Shown: in pieces, positions 12,628 through 24,600 of the stretch
Numbering within the stretch: the stretch's first letter is position 1
Layout of the letters: each line of letters starts with the position of its first letter
DNA from: Cyathus striatus
Taxonomy: Eukaryota > Basidiomycota > Agaricomycetes > Agaricales > Nidulariaceae
Direction: 5' to 3'
NCBI GenBank assembly: GCA_025738555.1
Contig: JAOVFP010000017.1
Coordinates: 3,162,001 to 3,226,000, forward strand
Length of the DNA: 64,000 nucleotides
Made by a program: the position numbers and the translations under genes
The notes under the pieces: generated by a model
Database searches by the model: none
The model's input: the letters and a program-made list of their open reading frames with translations, nothing else
Told to the model about the DNA's origin: nothing

Positions 12628-12748
12628 ATAATCTACACGGGTGCAGATATAATCTACACGGGTGCAGATATAATCTACACGGGTGCAGATATAATCTACA
12701 CGGGTGCAGATATAATCTACACGGGTGCAGATATAATCTACATGGATG
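12628..12748 (+). repeat. 21-bp minisatellite in unit 4
   Basis: About 5.8 copies of ATAATCTACACGGGTGCAGAT, nearly perfect, lie directly upstream of the 3' hairpin block. It is homologous to the array at 7964-8063, with a different copy number and lineage-specific bases. Confidence 0.9.
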
Positions 12749-12775
12749 GATATATTTCTCATGGCTCATGGGTAG

Positions 12776-12972
12776 GCAGGGGGTTTGGGGGGTGCAACCC
12801 CCCAAGAGAGAAAAAGCAGGGGTCTGGGGGCGCAGCCCCTCAGCCAAAGGACTGGGATTAAGAAGCGGGGGGTCTGGGGGGCACAGCCCCACAGCAAGCT
12901 GTCAGTCGTGTGGAGCGGAGGAGGGAGCCGACAGGCTCCCGTACCCATAGCGGAGCACGGGTGTAAAGCTTG
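12776..12972 (+). repeat. GC-rich 3' hairpin block of unit 4
   Basis: Copy of the roughly 200-bp tail, ending GTGTAAAGCTTG. The perfect 5-bp stem CCCGT/ACGGG is broken here by one base. Confidence 0.75.
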
Positions 12973-14152
12973 TCTTATATATAATGAGACAAGGCGTGTG
13001 GAAAGTGGATATATATGGGACTTTTGTGGGTCTGGGTTTTGATGGGGTCCCATTGCCTAAAACAGATGGACAAAAAGCTTATGACTTAAGCATCCCCAAA
13101 ATGGATGGGTGCAAACGATGTTCAACAAAAGTAAATGACTAAGCATCTTGAAAAGGTTGCAACTGCATTATTAAGCACATTAGTATTAGTAAGCAATTTT
13201 GGCGGAATTGTGCTGTGCCGCGCCACATTGCTGCAATGCTGCACTGATGCTGTGCTGCAGCCCTTTCCTTTGCTCCCCCCACTTTCCCCCCTCGATTTTT
13301 GGCCCCTTTATCATACTGTATGTGTTTAGGGACAATGTTGCTTCATGTTGACTGAATTTTCCGATTTTTTGGCAGCCCCTGCACCATTCTATAGTGCATT
13401 CTTTGCATTGCTGCGAGTTTTTGCCTATTTTTTTATATTAAAAATACAGAAATTACAGCTACCTTTTGGATCTTTTGCTCCCTCCACTCCCCCCCCCCTT
13501 TATTTCTTGACCTCACCATCCTACTGTATGTGTTTAGGAACATTATTGCTTTATGTTGACTGAAATTTCGCATTTTTTGGCAGCCTCTGCACTATTCTAT
13601 AGTGTTTTTCCTTCCATTTCTGCGAGTTTTTGGTGTTTTTTTTTTCTTTTTTAACAGGTACTCTGGATCTCTGGACCCCTTGGACTTTTGGCTCTTGGCT
13701 CTTGGCTCTAGGCTCTGTGCTCTCTTGGCTCTGGACTTTGGCTCTCTGGCTCTCTGACTCTCTGGCTTCTCTGTGTTCTTTGTTTGTGTATTAAGTAGGG
13801 ATTGTGTTTTTTGCTGCAGCCGTCTAAGGCATTACAGTGGCAGGAGAATTGGCAGACCAAGGTGAAGTGCAGTGAAGTCCTACCTACCTGGCCTCTCTTT
13901 ACGAGTGTTTGCCGGTTGCCACACAGCTCTATATATTAGAGTTGGGACCGCTCTCTGTGCACAGTGTGTAGGGAGATTGGTGTGGCATATTTTTTAGTTG
14001 CCCCCCTTCCTCTTTAGGAAGTAGCTCCACTTTCAACTACCACTGTTTCCACCGATTTCGCCTTTTTTTTCTCTGTGTCATTGGGATAGCCCAGCTGGAC
14101 CAAATAACTGCCCTATTTATTCACAAGGTACAGAACAAATTCAGTGGCATCC
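12973..14152 (+). promoter_or_regulatory. 5' leader of the unit 5 Rep-helicase gene
   Basis: The TATATATAATGAG left end is followed by CT-rich sequence. A stretch at 13818-13990 is strongly conserved with 21359-21530 of unit 6, for example TGAAGTCCTACCTACCTGGC and TAGAGTTGGGACCGCTCTCT. It probably contains promoter and 5' UTR exon sequence; no transcription start can be fixed. A degenerate heptamer repeat (TTGGCTC/TTGGACT type) lies at 13668-13790. Confidence 0.45.
13668..13790 (+). repeat. Degenerate TTGGCTC-type short repeat in the unit 5 leader
   Basis: Many imperfect copies of 6-9 bp words such as TTGGCTC, CTGGACT and CTCTGGCT follow a pyrimidine tract ending in ACAGGTA. Unit 6 has the same kind of repeat at 21185-21295 with a different copy order. 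Confidence 0.7.
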
Positions 14153-17100
14153 ATGTATGTGATTTTGCTTCTTAATGAGTGAGCAGGATGTGTACTGATC
14201 ATTATTTAAAAGGTCAACTCCCATCAGCACTGCTGAGCAGGCACGTCAAAATGCACGGCAGGCTGAGCGTGAGTTACGTGAATTGGACACCCCTGAAAAT
14301 AGGCAGGAACCTCTGCCTGCTGCAGGTGCCTCTGCCCAGCCTCCATATCTCCATCTACCTGCTGATTTGGAGGCCTGGCGTGTGAGCCTTCCTCCCATTG
14401 TGCCACCCATTGGCAGGGGAAGGGGTAGAGGTAGGGGTAGGGGTAGGGGAAGAGGTCAGGGTGGAGGGAATGGTGAATCAAGTACGCGGGGTGGTGCAAG
14501 TCACCATCGAGGAAGAGGAAGGGGTACAGTTACAGCTCAAGGGGGGAGGAATAACACTAATCCCCCACTTCCTGTGGAGCGTACTCCTGCTCCTCAAAAT
14601 CAGCCAATTATACAATGGAATCCTCCCATGGTTGCAGAGGAAATTCAGCCACTCTTTCAGCCACAACATATTCGATGGGTTGGTAACATTCCACCACAAC
14701 CTATTATTCCTCGCATGAATGCACCCCTGCCTGCAGCTGCTCCTCAGATTCATGTTGTGCCACAAAATATTCCTCCCACAAATCCACCTGTCCCACCTAC
14801 TTATCACAACCTTCCTGCTGTTTTGGAAGCAATGCATGTTGATCTTCCTCCCTTTCTTCCACCCATTAGAAGGAGAATGGAAAGGGGTGGAAGAAATGGT
14901 GAATTAAATACACCAGGTCTGCAACAAGGTCAGGGCATCAATCAGGGAAGGGGAAGGGGAAGGGGAAGGGGAAGGGAAAGAGAACATGGGCATACAGGTG
15001 GAGGTCAGGGGGGAATTACCAATCCTCCACTTCCTGTGAGGCTTAACCCAGCCCCAGAGATTCATCTACAATGGAATCCTCCAATTGTTGCTGAGGCCAT
15101 TCATGCACATAATCAAGCTCAAAATATTCAACGGGCTGATGACATTCTACCACCCCCTCCTGCTATTCCCCTACAACATATTCCCCACATCAATACACCT
15201 CCTCCAGCTGTTCAAAACATGCAACAGGATCATCCAATCATTTTTGAAGCCTTTCCTCCTCCCAACATTCCCTCTCAAAATGTACAACAGGCTGCAGATT
15301 TACAACAACCAATCACTCCTCCTGCTCCTCCTGCTCCTGCTCCTGCTGCTGCTGCTGCTCCTGCCCCTGCCCCTGCCCCTGCTCCTGCCCCTGCTCCTCC
15401 TCCTCTCATTGCTATTCCCCAAGTTATCCTTCCACCTCCCCCTGCTCCTGTTTCTGTTTCAAATGTGCAGCAGAATGCACCATTTGTGGCAGGCAATAAT
15501 CAGGGTATTCAACAAATACCTCCTGTCCTATATCCCAATCCCCCACAGGTATGTGATTCTTTAAATATATCAGTTAGCTATTTTAAATAATGTTCAAAGA
15601 TAAATGTGCCTAATATTGCTCTTGCTTCTGAAAATGTTCAATGGAATACTCCTGTCCCTGCCCCTTTTCGTGCCTTTCAAATCAATCGACCAGCTCCCAC
15701 TCTTGCTCCTGCTCCTGCTCCACAGTATCATGTATATCCACAAATTCCTGCTCCTCCTGCTCCTCCTGCTCCTCCTGCTCCTCCAGCTCCCCCTGTTCCT
15801 CTTGCCACTGCTCGCCGTACTCGCCGTGCTCCTCCTGCTCCTCCCCAACCTCAACAATTTCAATTTATTGAACTAAATCTTCCAGTATGTATAAAATATT
15901 GCTCCTACCTTCATTATACTAATTCTTATTACAGCCTCCTGTCTACATTGAATGGGGTAACCCTGTAATTGCTCAGCCAAATCCAAGACCTGCAGATCCA
16001 CCTCCACCTCTTCAGTTCAATCCAGAAAACATGATGGTTATAGATGTGCCAGATATTCCTCCAACTCCTCCACCTCCTCCTCCTGTGCATGTTCCCATTG
16101 CTTGCCAACCATTTGATCGCAACTGGCCAAAATTCACACTTGGGCCATTTACTGATGTCTGTCCTGATTGTAATGCCTTGCACTGGAAGGCTGAACATTT
16201 GACTTCTTCAACCAGGGAGCGCCTTCAATTTGGAAGTTGCTGTCTGACTGGAAAGGTTAAACTTCCAGCTTGGGGCCAATCTCCAAGAGAGTTGACAGAG
16301 CTGCTTGCTAAGGATGGAAACAAGAATTTCCAGGACAATATTCGTCAATACAACTGTGCCTTTGCCATGACATCCATGGCAGTTGAGAATAATGCTTCCA
16401 TTCAGGCAGGAGGTCCATATGTTTTCAAAATTGGAGGTCGAGTTACTCATTTTGCTGGATCACTCCTCCCTCGCCAAGGTCTTCCCAGAAAATATGCTCA
16501 GCTCTACATTCATGATCCAGCTGAGGCACCTTCACCTCAGGATCGAATTAATGGTCATCCTGCTAATCGTCGTCTTAACATGGATGTCAATGTCATGAGA
16601 ATATTGGAAGATGTTCTCTATCGTCATCATCCAGGTGCATCAGTCTATTGGAAGGCATATCAGGAAATACAGAACAATAACCCTGCTCGCAATTTTCACC
16701 TTGCCATATGTCATCCTGTAGGTACAGACCGACGGTGATACAATGTTCCAACACAAGATGAGATTTCAGTTCTTCTCCTTGGTAATGGTGATCAGGTGGA
16801 GGGACCTCGCGAGGTGATCATGCATCGCCTTGATGGTGCACTGGAGAGAATCAGTGAAGTGAATGCAATGTATTGGCCATTTCACTATCCAATTCTGTTC
16901 CCACAAGGTCAACTTGGATGGCAGCCTGGCATTCTATATCATGGTGTGGAGGAGGTGGATAATGTGGATCATGTGCCCAACAGGCCACCAGGAGAGGAGG
17001 AGGATGCACCCACAACAAGGAAGCGCAAGCATGTCTCACAGATTGAGCATTTTCGCTATTACATCCATCCACGTATTGGTGAGAATCTTCATCAATTCAG

Positions 17101-20100
17101 GACAAAGAAGCTCTTTCAGGAGTATAGTGTGGATACATGGGCATGCACTGAGCAGGGTCGGTTGCGTTGGATTGAAGGTCATCAACCAGAGATCCGTGCT
17201 GAAACCTATCAGGGAATAGTGGATGCCATTGCAGTTAATCCAGATGTGCAAGGGGAGGATCTTGGGAAAAGGGTGATCATTCCATCCAATTTTGCAGGAA
17301 GCACTCGATTCATGCAGCAGAACTGTCAGGATGCACTGGCTATCAATCGTCACTTTAAGTTTCCAGACTACTTCCTCACAGTCACCATGGATCCCCATCA
17401 CCCAGATGTGAAGAGTGCCTTGCCTGAAGGGGTGGAAGCTCATGACCGGCCAGATATTGTGGTTCGAGTGTTTCGTCAAATCCAGCAGCAGATCATCCGA
17501 GATATCTACCAGGAGGGCATCTTTGGGCAATGTGTTGCACATATTCACACCATTGAATATCAGAAGCGTGGACTGCCACATATGCATTTGATTGTGTTTG
17601 TGGCTCCTGAGGACAAGTTGCGCACTCCTGAGGACATTGACAACATGATCACTGCTGAACTTCCTGATCCTGACACTGAACCTGAGCTGTACGATTTGAT
17701 TATGAGAACCATAATTCACAAACCCTGTGGTCCTGGCAGCAATCAGCCATGCATGGAACATGGCAAGTGCTCAAAGGGATTTCCAAAGGCTTATCGGGAT
17801 GAGACCATCATCACAGATGATTCATATTCTGTTCTGAGAAGGAGGGAAATCATGAGATTTCAGCCCATGACCAGGGATGGGACTCCAGTGAATAACTGCT
17901 GGGTTGTGCCATACAATCGATATCTGTCATGGAAGTACCGGTGCCACATTAATGTTGAATGCATTGCATCAATCAAGGCCATCAAGTACATTTACAAGTA
18001 CATTTTCAAAGGTCATGATCGTGCTACAGTGGAGTTTTCAAGAGAACTAGATGAGATGAAGACATTCTTTGATGCTCGCTATGTCTCTCCCTGTGAGGCT
18101 CTGTGGCGACTGTTTGCATTTAAATTGCATGAGGAGGTCCCAAATGTAGTTCGGCTGTCAATTCATCTTCCAAATGAGCAGTCTGTTATATATGATCAGA
18201 ATGCTGAAGATGTGCGGGAGGCAGTGGAGCATGCATCAACACAAGATACCACTCTTACAGCTTACTTTAAGGCCAACATTGAATACCCAGCAGCACGGGA
18301 GGTTCTGTACCAGAACATGCCCAATACATTTGTATGGAATACTACTGAGCGCAAGTGGACAGTTTGACAGTGAGGATTTGCCATTGGACGAACATACTTT
18401 GTTCATCCAAATGCTGGGGAGCGATTCTACCTGCGAACATTGCTGACAGTGGTCAAAGGTGCAAAATCCTTTGCAGACTAGCGAACAGTTGATGGAGTTG
18501 TGCATCGGACATTCAGACAGGCATGTCTGGCTTTAGGCCTTTTGCAGGATGATGGTGAATGGAGAGAGTGTTTGCGGGATGCTGCTGCTATGAAGACAGG
18601 TTATCAGCTGCGCAGCCTGTTTGGAACAATTCTTAGAGACTGTGGACCTGTGGATTATGTGGGTCTCTGGAATGAATTTAAGGAGCACATTTGTGATGAT
18701 CTGGGACATATCATTCGAACACACCTTCATCTTGCAGATCCTACAGAGCAACAAATCTATGATTATGGGCTGTATCTGATTGATAAATTTCTAATAAGCT
18801 CTGGAAAAACTCTGTCAGAATGGATAGATATGCCACTACCAACAGAGAACTGGCATGAACGGGAGCAGCAAGCCAACAACAGGAGGGAAGACCGGACAAA
18901 CAATCCATTGATTGCAGTATACACTGCATACAATGAAGTGGAACAGCATGCTTTGGGTCAGGCACAACTGGCAACTTTGAATGAGGAGCAGCAGGCAGCC
19001 TTTGATTGAATAGTGCAGGCCATTGAATTGAAAACTGGGGAACTGTTCTTCTTGCATGGCCCTGGAGGAACAGGAAAGACCTATGTGTACAACACACTAT
19101 GCTATTACCTTCGGGGGGAGGGAAAGATAGTGATTGTTGTTGCATCATCAGGGATTGCTGCTCTTCTGATTGTTGGAGGGCAAACAGCTCACTCTGTATT
19201 CAAGATTCCAATTGATATCAATGAGACATCAATGTGCAATATTGCACGGAACTCTGATCTTGCTGGGCTAATTAAGAAGGCAGATGTTGTGATTTGGGAT
19301 GAGGCACCAATGCAGCACTGACATATCCATGAGGCAGTGAGCCGTACTTTCAAAGACCTTCGTCGTGATGAGCGACCATTTGGAGGATGCACTGTGGTGT
19401 ATGGTGGAGACTGGCAACAAATCCTTCCTGTGGTGGTGCGAGGGAGCCGACCTCAAATTGTGTCAGCATGCCTTCAGAGATCTGATCTTTGGGCAGACAT
19501 TACAGTAATTCACTTGCGACGTAACATGCGACTGAATGTGGAGGATGAAGATGAACGACAATTTGCTTTATGGCAGCTGGGTGTTGGACATGGAGAGCAC
19601 ACTATTAATGAGGAGATTGAAATACCAAACCACTTCAAGTGCACTTTGAATACTGTGGAGTCACTGATTTCAACAATCTACCCTGGACTTTCATCAGCTG
19701 AAGGACATGGTGATGAGTACTATGCAGAGCGAACGATTCTGTCAAGTCGAAATGATGATGTGGATGCTCTGAATTCACAGATTCTGTCTTCATTCCCAGG
19801 GGAGGCAACTTCACTGCACAGTGCAGATACACTTCCAGATGATCATGGGTATAATGGGGAACTTCTTTATCCTGTGGAGTACCTGAACACGATCAACTGC
19901 TCTGGATTGCCACTGGCTCACTTGGAGTTGAAGATTGGATGTCCTGTGATGGTGCTTCGAAACCTGAGTGTTTCTGATGGAATATGCAATGGAAGTCGTG
20001 GAGTGATTACAGCAATATGGAATCGAGTGTTAGAAGTTCGATTATTAACTGGGGACAAGAGGGGATCACGGGTGTTCATACCACGGCTGAAGATTGAACC

Positions 20101-20359
20101 ATCTGCTTCACAAGTGCCATTCCGGTTTTGTCGGCATCAGTTCCCTCTTCGACTTGCATTTGCTATGACGATCAATAAATCACAAGGACAGTCAGTATCT
20201 CATGTTGGATTGGATCTTCGAAATGGGGTGTTTACACATGGACAGTTTTATGTTGGAGTGTCACGAGTACGATCAGTGCAGAATATGAAGGTGATTTGGG
20301 ATTCACGAAGTGAGTCAGCTGTAACGAAGAATATAGTGTACCCTGAAGTGTTACTTTAA
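14153..20359 (+). pseudogene. Helitron Rep-helicase, copy 2 (six in-frame stops)
   Basis: Deduced exons are 14153-14154 (AT), 14213-15548, 15600-15884 and 15935-20359. They form one continuous frame of 2016 codons, with the ATG created by splicing. The N-terminal 650 residues are proline-rich, with GRGRGR runs and repeated WNPP/IQW motifs. Then come the zinc motif CPDCNALHW, HUH GLPHMH, the KYIYKYIFK tyrosine pair, Walker A GPGGTGKT and Walker B DEAPMQH. Stops are TGA 16736, TGA 18365, TGA 18371, TAG 18478, TGA 19007 and TGA 19319 (first bases). There is no frameshift. The product is very close to copy 1. It cannot be made as one protein unless stops are bypassed. Confidence 0.85.
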
Positions 20360-20482
20360 TTTATGATTGATAGTGTAGATAAGTATTTAGTAGTGTAAAG
20401 TAGTGTATGATATTTCAATAGATATATATATATTGAAAATAAGTGATGAATTGGAAAATTGAATTTGAAGCTCAAATATTAA

Positions 20483-20682
20483 GCAGGGGGTTTGGGGGGT
20501 GCAACCCCCCAAGAAGAAAAAGAAGCAGGGGTCTGGGGGCGCAGCCCCTCAGTGTTTGTCACTGGGATTAAGAAGCGGGGGGTCTGGGGGGCGCAGCCCC
20601 TCAGCAAGCCATCAGTCGTGTGAAGCGGAGGAGGGAGCCAACAGGCTCCCGTTCCCGTAGCGGAGCACGGGTGTAAGGCTTG
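20483..20682 (+). repeat. GC-rich 3' hairpin block of unit 5
   Basis: Copy of the tail with a perfect terminal hairpin CCCGT-AGCGGAGC-ACGGG, followed by TGTAAGGCTTG and then unit 6 (TCTATATATAATGAG). Confidence 0.8.
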
Positions 20683-21690
20683 TCTATATATAATGAGAGA
20701 AGGGTGGGAAACGTGGGTATAACGGTCATGTGGGAGAGGCAGTATTTAGTAACGTGACCTTATTAGCGCTGGGTTACTGCATTTGGAATTTAAATGTGAC
20801 TAAGCAAATGGCAAACGAGTTGCAAACAAGTCTGGATCAGCTGTTTTTGGAATCTTACTAAGCCATCATTCTTACTAAGCATCTTGAAATGTACTTGCCG
20901 CGCTTCTACCTGTTTCCTGTCACCTGATGCAGTCTTAGTAAGCATCTTGCAATGCTCTTTCCGCGCTGCTGCCTGCTGCTTCATGCTTAGCTGCTGCCCT
21001 TTCTTTGCTCCCCCCACTTTCCCCCCTTGACTATTAATCCCACTATAATACTGTATGTCTTTGGGCATTATATTACTTCATGTTCACTGAATTTTCGCAT
21101 TTTATGGCAGCCACTGCACTCTTCTATAGTGTTTTTTGCTGCATTTCTGCAAGTTTTTGGCTTTTTATTTTTTTACAGGTATCTTTTGGATCTTTGGACC
21201 CCTTCTGGACCTCTGGACCTTGGACCTTGGACCTTGGACTCTGGACTTTGGACTCTTGGCTCTGGACTCTGGCTTTTGGCTCTCTGGCTCCTTTGTGTTG
21301 TTTGGGCTTTCCCAGCAGTATATTTAGTTGTGTTTTAAATAGAGATTGTGTTTTTGCTGCAGCCGTCTCAGGCATTACAGTGGCAGGAGAATTAGTAGAC
21401 CAAGGTGAAGTACAGTGAAGTCCTACCTACCTGGCCTCTCTCTACGAGTGTTTGCCGGTTGCTACACAGCTCTATTCATATTAGAGTTGGGACCGCTCTC
21501 TGTGCACAGTGTGTAGGGAGATTGGTGTGGCGTGTTCTTAGTTGCCCCCCTTCCTATTTGGAAGTAGCTCCATTTCAACTACCACTGTTTCCACCGATTT
21601 CACTTTTTCTCTGTGTCATTGGAATTGCCCAGCTGGACCAAATAACTGCTCTGTTTTAGAACACAGTATAGCATATATTTTGAGGTTTCT
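20683..21690 (+). promoter_or_regulatory. 5' leader of the unit 6 Rep-helicase gene
   Basis: Homologous to the unit 5 leader. The segment 21359-21530 is conserved and a TTGGACC/TTGGACT heptamer repeat lies at 21185-21295. AGTAAGCATCTTG-like words recur at 20810-20960. No coding frame runs across both leaders, so I read it as untranslated/promoter DNA. Confidence 0.45.
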
Positions 21691-24600
21691 ATGTAAGTAA
21701 TTATTGTTTTGCATTGGTATATGTTTTAATATGTTTTATATATATAGGTCTACTCCTATCAACTCACCTGAACGTGCTCGCATAAATGCACAGCAGGCTG
21801 AGTGAGATGCATGTGTTTTGGGGAGCCCTGAAAATAGGTGTATACCTCTGCCTCCTGAACCTGTATACCAATATCTTCCTCCTGATTTGCAGGCAATGCA
21901 TGCTGCTCTTCTTCCTTTTCCTGAGCCTGTTAGAAGAGGTAGAAGGAGAAGAGAAGGAAATGATAATCCTCAAAATTTACAATGGATTCCTCCAATTAAT
22001 GGAGAGGCAGTATACCCTCCCAACCACCTTCCAAATTTACAACAGGTTGAAAATATTCCTCATGTGGCTGCACCTCCTCCTGCTGCTCCACATATACAAT
22101 GGAATCCTCCAATTAACCCTCCTGCATTGAGGCCTGTTCCAAATTTTATACAATGGAATCCTGCAGTAAATCACCCTCCAAATCACCCTCAACATATTCA
22201 ATGGATACCTCCAATTTTACCTCCTGATCCTCTGCCTGTGAGTTTCTTTTAAAAGTATTAATGGACTAAATTAAGTGTTCTTTATAGGTAAGACAAATTG
22301 GTCCTGCTCCCCTCCTCCACCTCCAGTTAATCCAAATATTCGATGGAATCCTGCTCCTGCTCCTGCTCCTCTATTTCGGGTTCTTCCACAAAATCCTGCT
22401 CCTGCTCCTGCTCCTCCTCAAGCCCTTCCACTATTTAGATTTATTCATGCAAACCATCCAGTAAGTGTACAATATTATTCTAATACTTTTTGTACTAAGA
22501 CATGTCATAGCCTCCTATAATGGAGCCTCCCATGGGAGATCCTATAGTTCTCCGATGGCAGCGTCCAATAGTTTTTCATCCACCTCCAATTCCACCACCA
22601 CCACCACCACCACCTCCCCAGATTCCTATTGGTCGGCGACCATTTAATCCTGCTTGGCCAAAATTCACACTTGGCCCATTCACTGATGTCTGTCCAGAAT
22701 GTGATGCTTTACATTGGAAAGCTGAACGCTTAACTTCATCAACCATACTACTCCCAAAATTTGGAAGTTGCTGTTTAAGTGGAAAAATTAAACTTCCACA
22801 TTGGGGACCATCACCAATTGAGTTGACTGAGCTGCTTGCTAAGGATGGTCATAAAGATTTCCAAACTGGAATTAGGAACTACAACAATACATTTGCCATG
22901 ACCTCTATGGGTTATGATAAGGATCTTTCAATTCATGGAGGAGGCCCATATGTTTTCAAAATTGGAGGTCGAGTGTCACATTATGCTGGATCACTTCTAC
23001 CTTGCGAAGGTGAACCCAAAAAATTTGCTCAGCTTTACATTCATGATGGAGCACAATTACCTTCAATTGATGATCGAATTAATGATCGAATGAATGCTCA
23101 TGAAGCAAATCATGACATGGATCCTGCTGTCTTGAGAATAATTGAAGATGTACTTTATCATCATCATCCTGGAGTGCAATTGTATCAGCAGGCATATCGG
23201 CACACTCGCAATATGGAACCTAATCAAAACTGCCGCATTTCTATTCAATTTAATCCAAATGCTGATCAATGTCGATATAATGTTCCAGCTGCAGATGAGA
23301 TTGCAGCTATTCTTCCTGGAGATGGTGATCAGGTGGAAGGACCTCGGGAGATTATTTTGTACCACCTTGATGGAACACTAACACGGATTAGTGAAGTAAA
23401 TCCAATATATTGGTCATTCCATTATCCAATCATGTGGCCACATGGTCAACTTGGTTGGTACCCTAAAATTCCCTACTTTGGTGTGGCACGGGTGGATAAT
23501 GTGGATCATTTGCCCAATAGGGCACCAGGAGAGGAAGAAGATGCACCAACAACAAAGAAGCGTGAACATATTTCACAAGCTGAACACTTTCGCTACTACA
23601 TACATCCACAAGTTGGACAGGCACTTCATCAATTTATGACAAGAAAGCTTTTCCAAGAGTACATTGTGGATACTTGGGCATGTCTTGAGCAGTGTCGCTA
23701 TGCGGTGGATTGAGGACCATCAAAGTGAAATTCGTGCTGAAACTTACCAGGGATTGGCAGATGCTATTCTGGCTAATCCTAATGTGGAAGGGAGTACAGT
23801 TGGGCAAAGAGTGATTGTTCCTTCCAATTTTCCTGGCAGTACCCGATACATGCTTCAGAACTGTCAGGATGCTTTGGCTGTTAATCGCTTCTTTAAATCT
23901 GCAGATCTCTTTATCACAGTTACTATGGATCCTAATCATAAGGATGTTAAAAGTGCCTTACCTGAAGGATTGCAGCCTAATGATCGGCCTGATATTGTTG
24001 TCAGGGTCTTTCGTCAAATGCAGCAGCAAATTATCCATGATATTTACAAGGAGGGAATTTTTGGCCGTTGTGTTGCACATGTTCACACTATTGAATTCCA
24101 GAAGTGTGGATTACCCCATATGCATATGATTGTTTTTCTGACTCCTGAGGACAAGTTGCGCACTCCAGAAGATATTGACAGTATGATCAGTGCTGAACTT
24201 CCTGATCCAGAGACTGAACCAGAGCTATATGATTTGATCATGAGAACTATGATCCACACACCCTGTGGTCCAGGCACTAATGAGTCATGCATGAAAGATG
24301 GCAAGTGCTCTAAAGGGTTCCCAAAACCCTATCGCAATGATACTATCATAACAGATGATTCCTATTCAGTATTGAAAAGAAGGAAGATTACACACTATGA
24401 ACCCAAAACTAAAAAGGGCAAGGTGGTGAATAACTGCTGGGTGGTTGCATACAATCGATATCTCTCATGGAAGTACCAGTGTCACATCAATGTTGAATCC
24501 ATTGCTTCAATTAAAGCTCTCAAATACATTTACAAATATGTGTACAAAGGCCATGATCGTGCCACTGTGGAGTTTTCAGGAGAACAGAATGAGGTCACAA

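Larger units (their letters stand above)
10575..12972 (+). mobile_element. Non-autonomous Helitron-like unit 4 (2398 bp)
   Basis: The unit starts TCTTATATATAATGAGAC and ends in the GC-rich block plus CTTG. Its first 175 bp are almost identical to the first 175 bp of the gene-bearing unit 5 (12973 onward). It could therefore be a deletion derivative mobilised by that subfamily (inference). It is non-coding and contains a tandem duplication of about 365 bp and a 21-bp minisatellite. Confidence 0.75.
12973..20682 (+). mobile_element. Helitron-like unit 5 (autonomous type, 7710 bp)
   Basis: This is a complete unit by its ends: TCTTATATATAATGAGAC at the left and the hairpin block plus CTTG at the right. 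It has a 1.2-kb leader, a four-exon Rep-helicase gene with six nonsense codons, a short AT-rich 3' UTR and the GC-rich tail. It is flanked by unit 4 and unit 6 with no host sequence between. Confidence 0.8.

Noticed and set aside
17036..17761. Long antisense ORF (241 aa) opposite the Rep-helicase
   Set aside because: Shadow of the conserved sense frame; the antisense peptide has no domain and is not conserved in the other copies.
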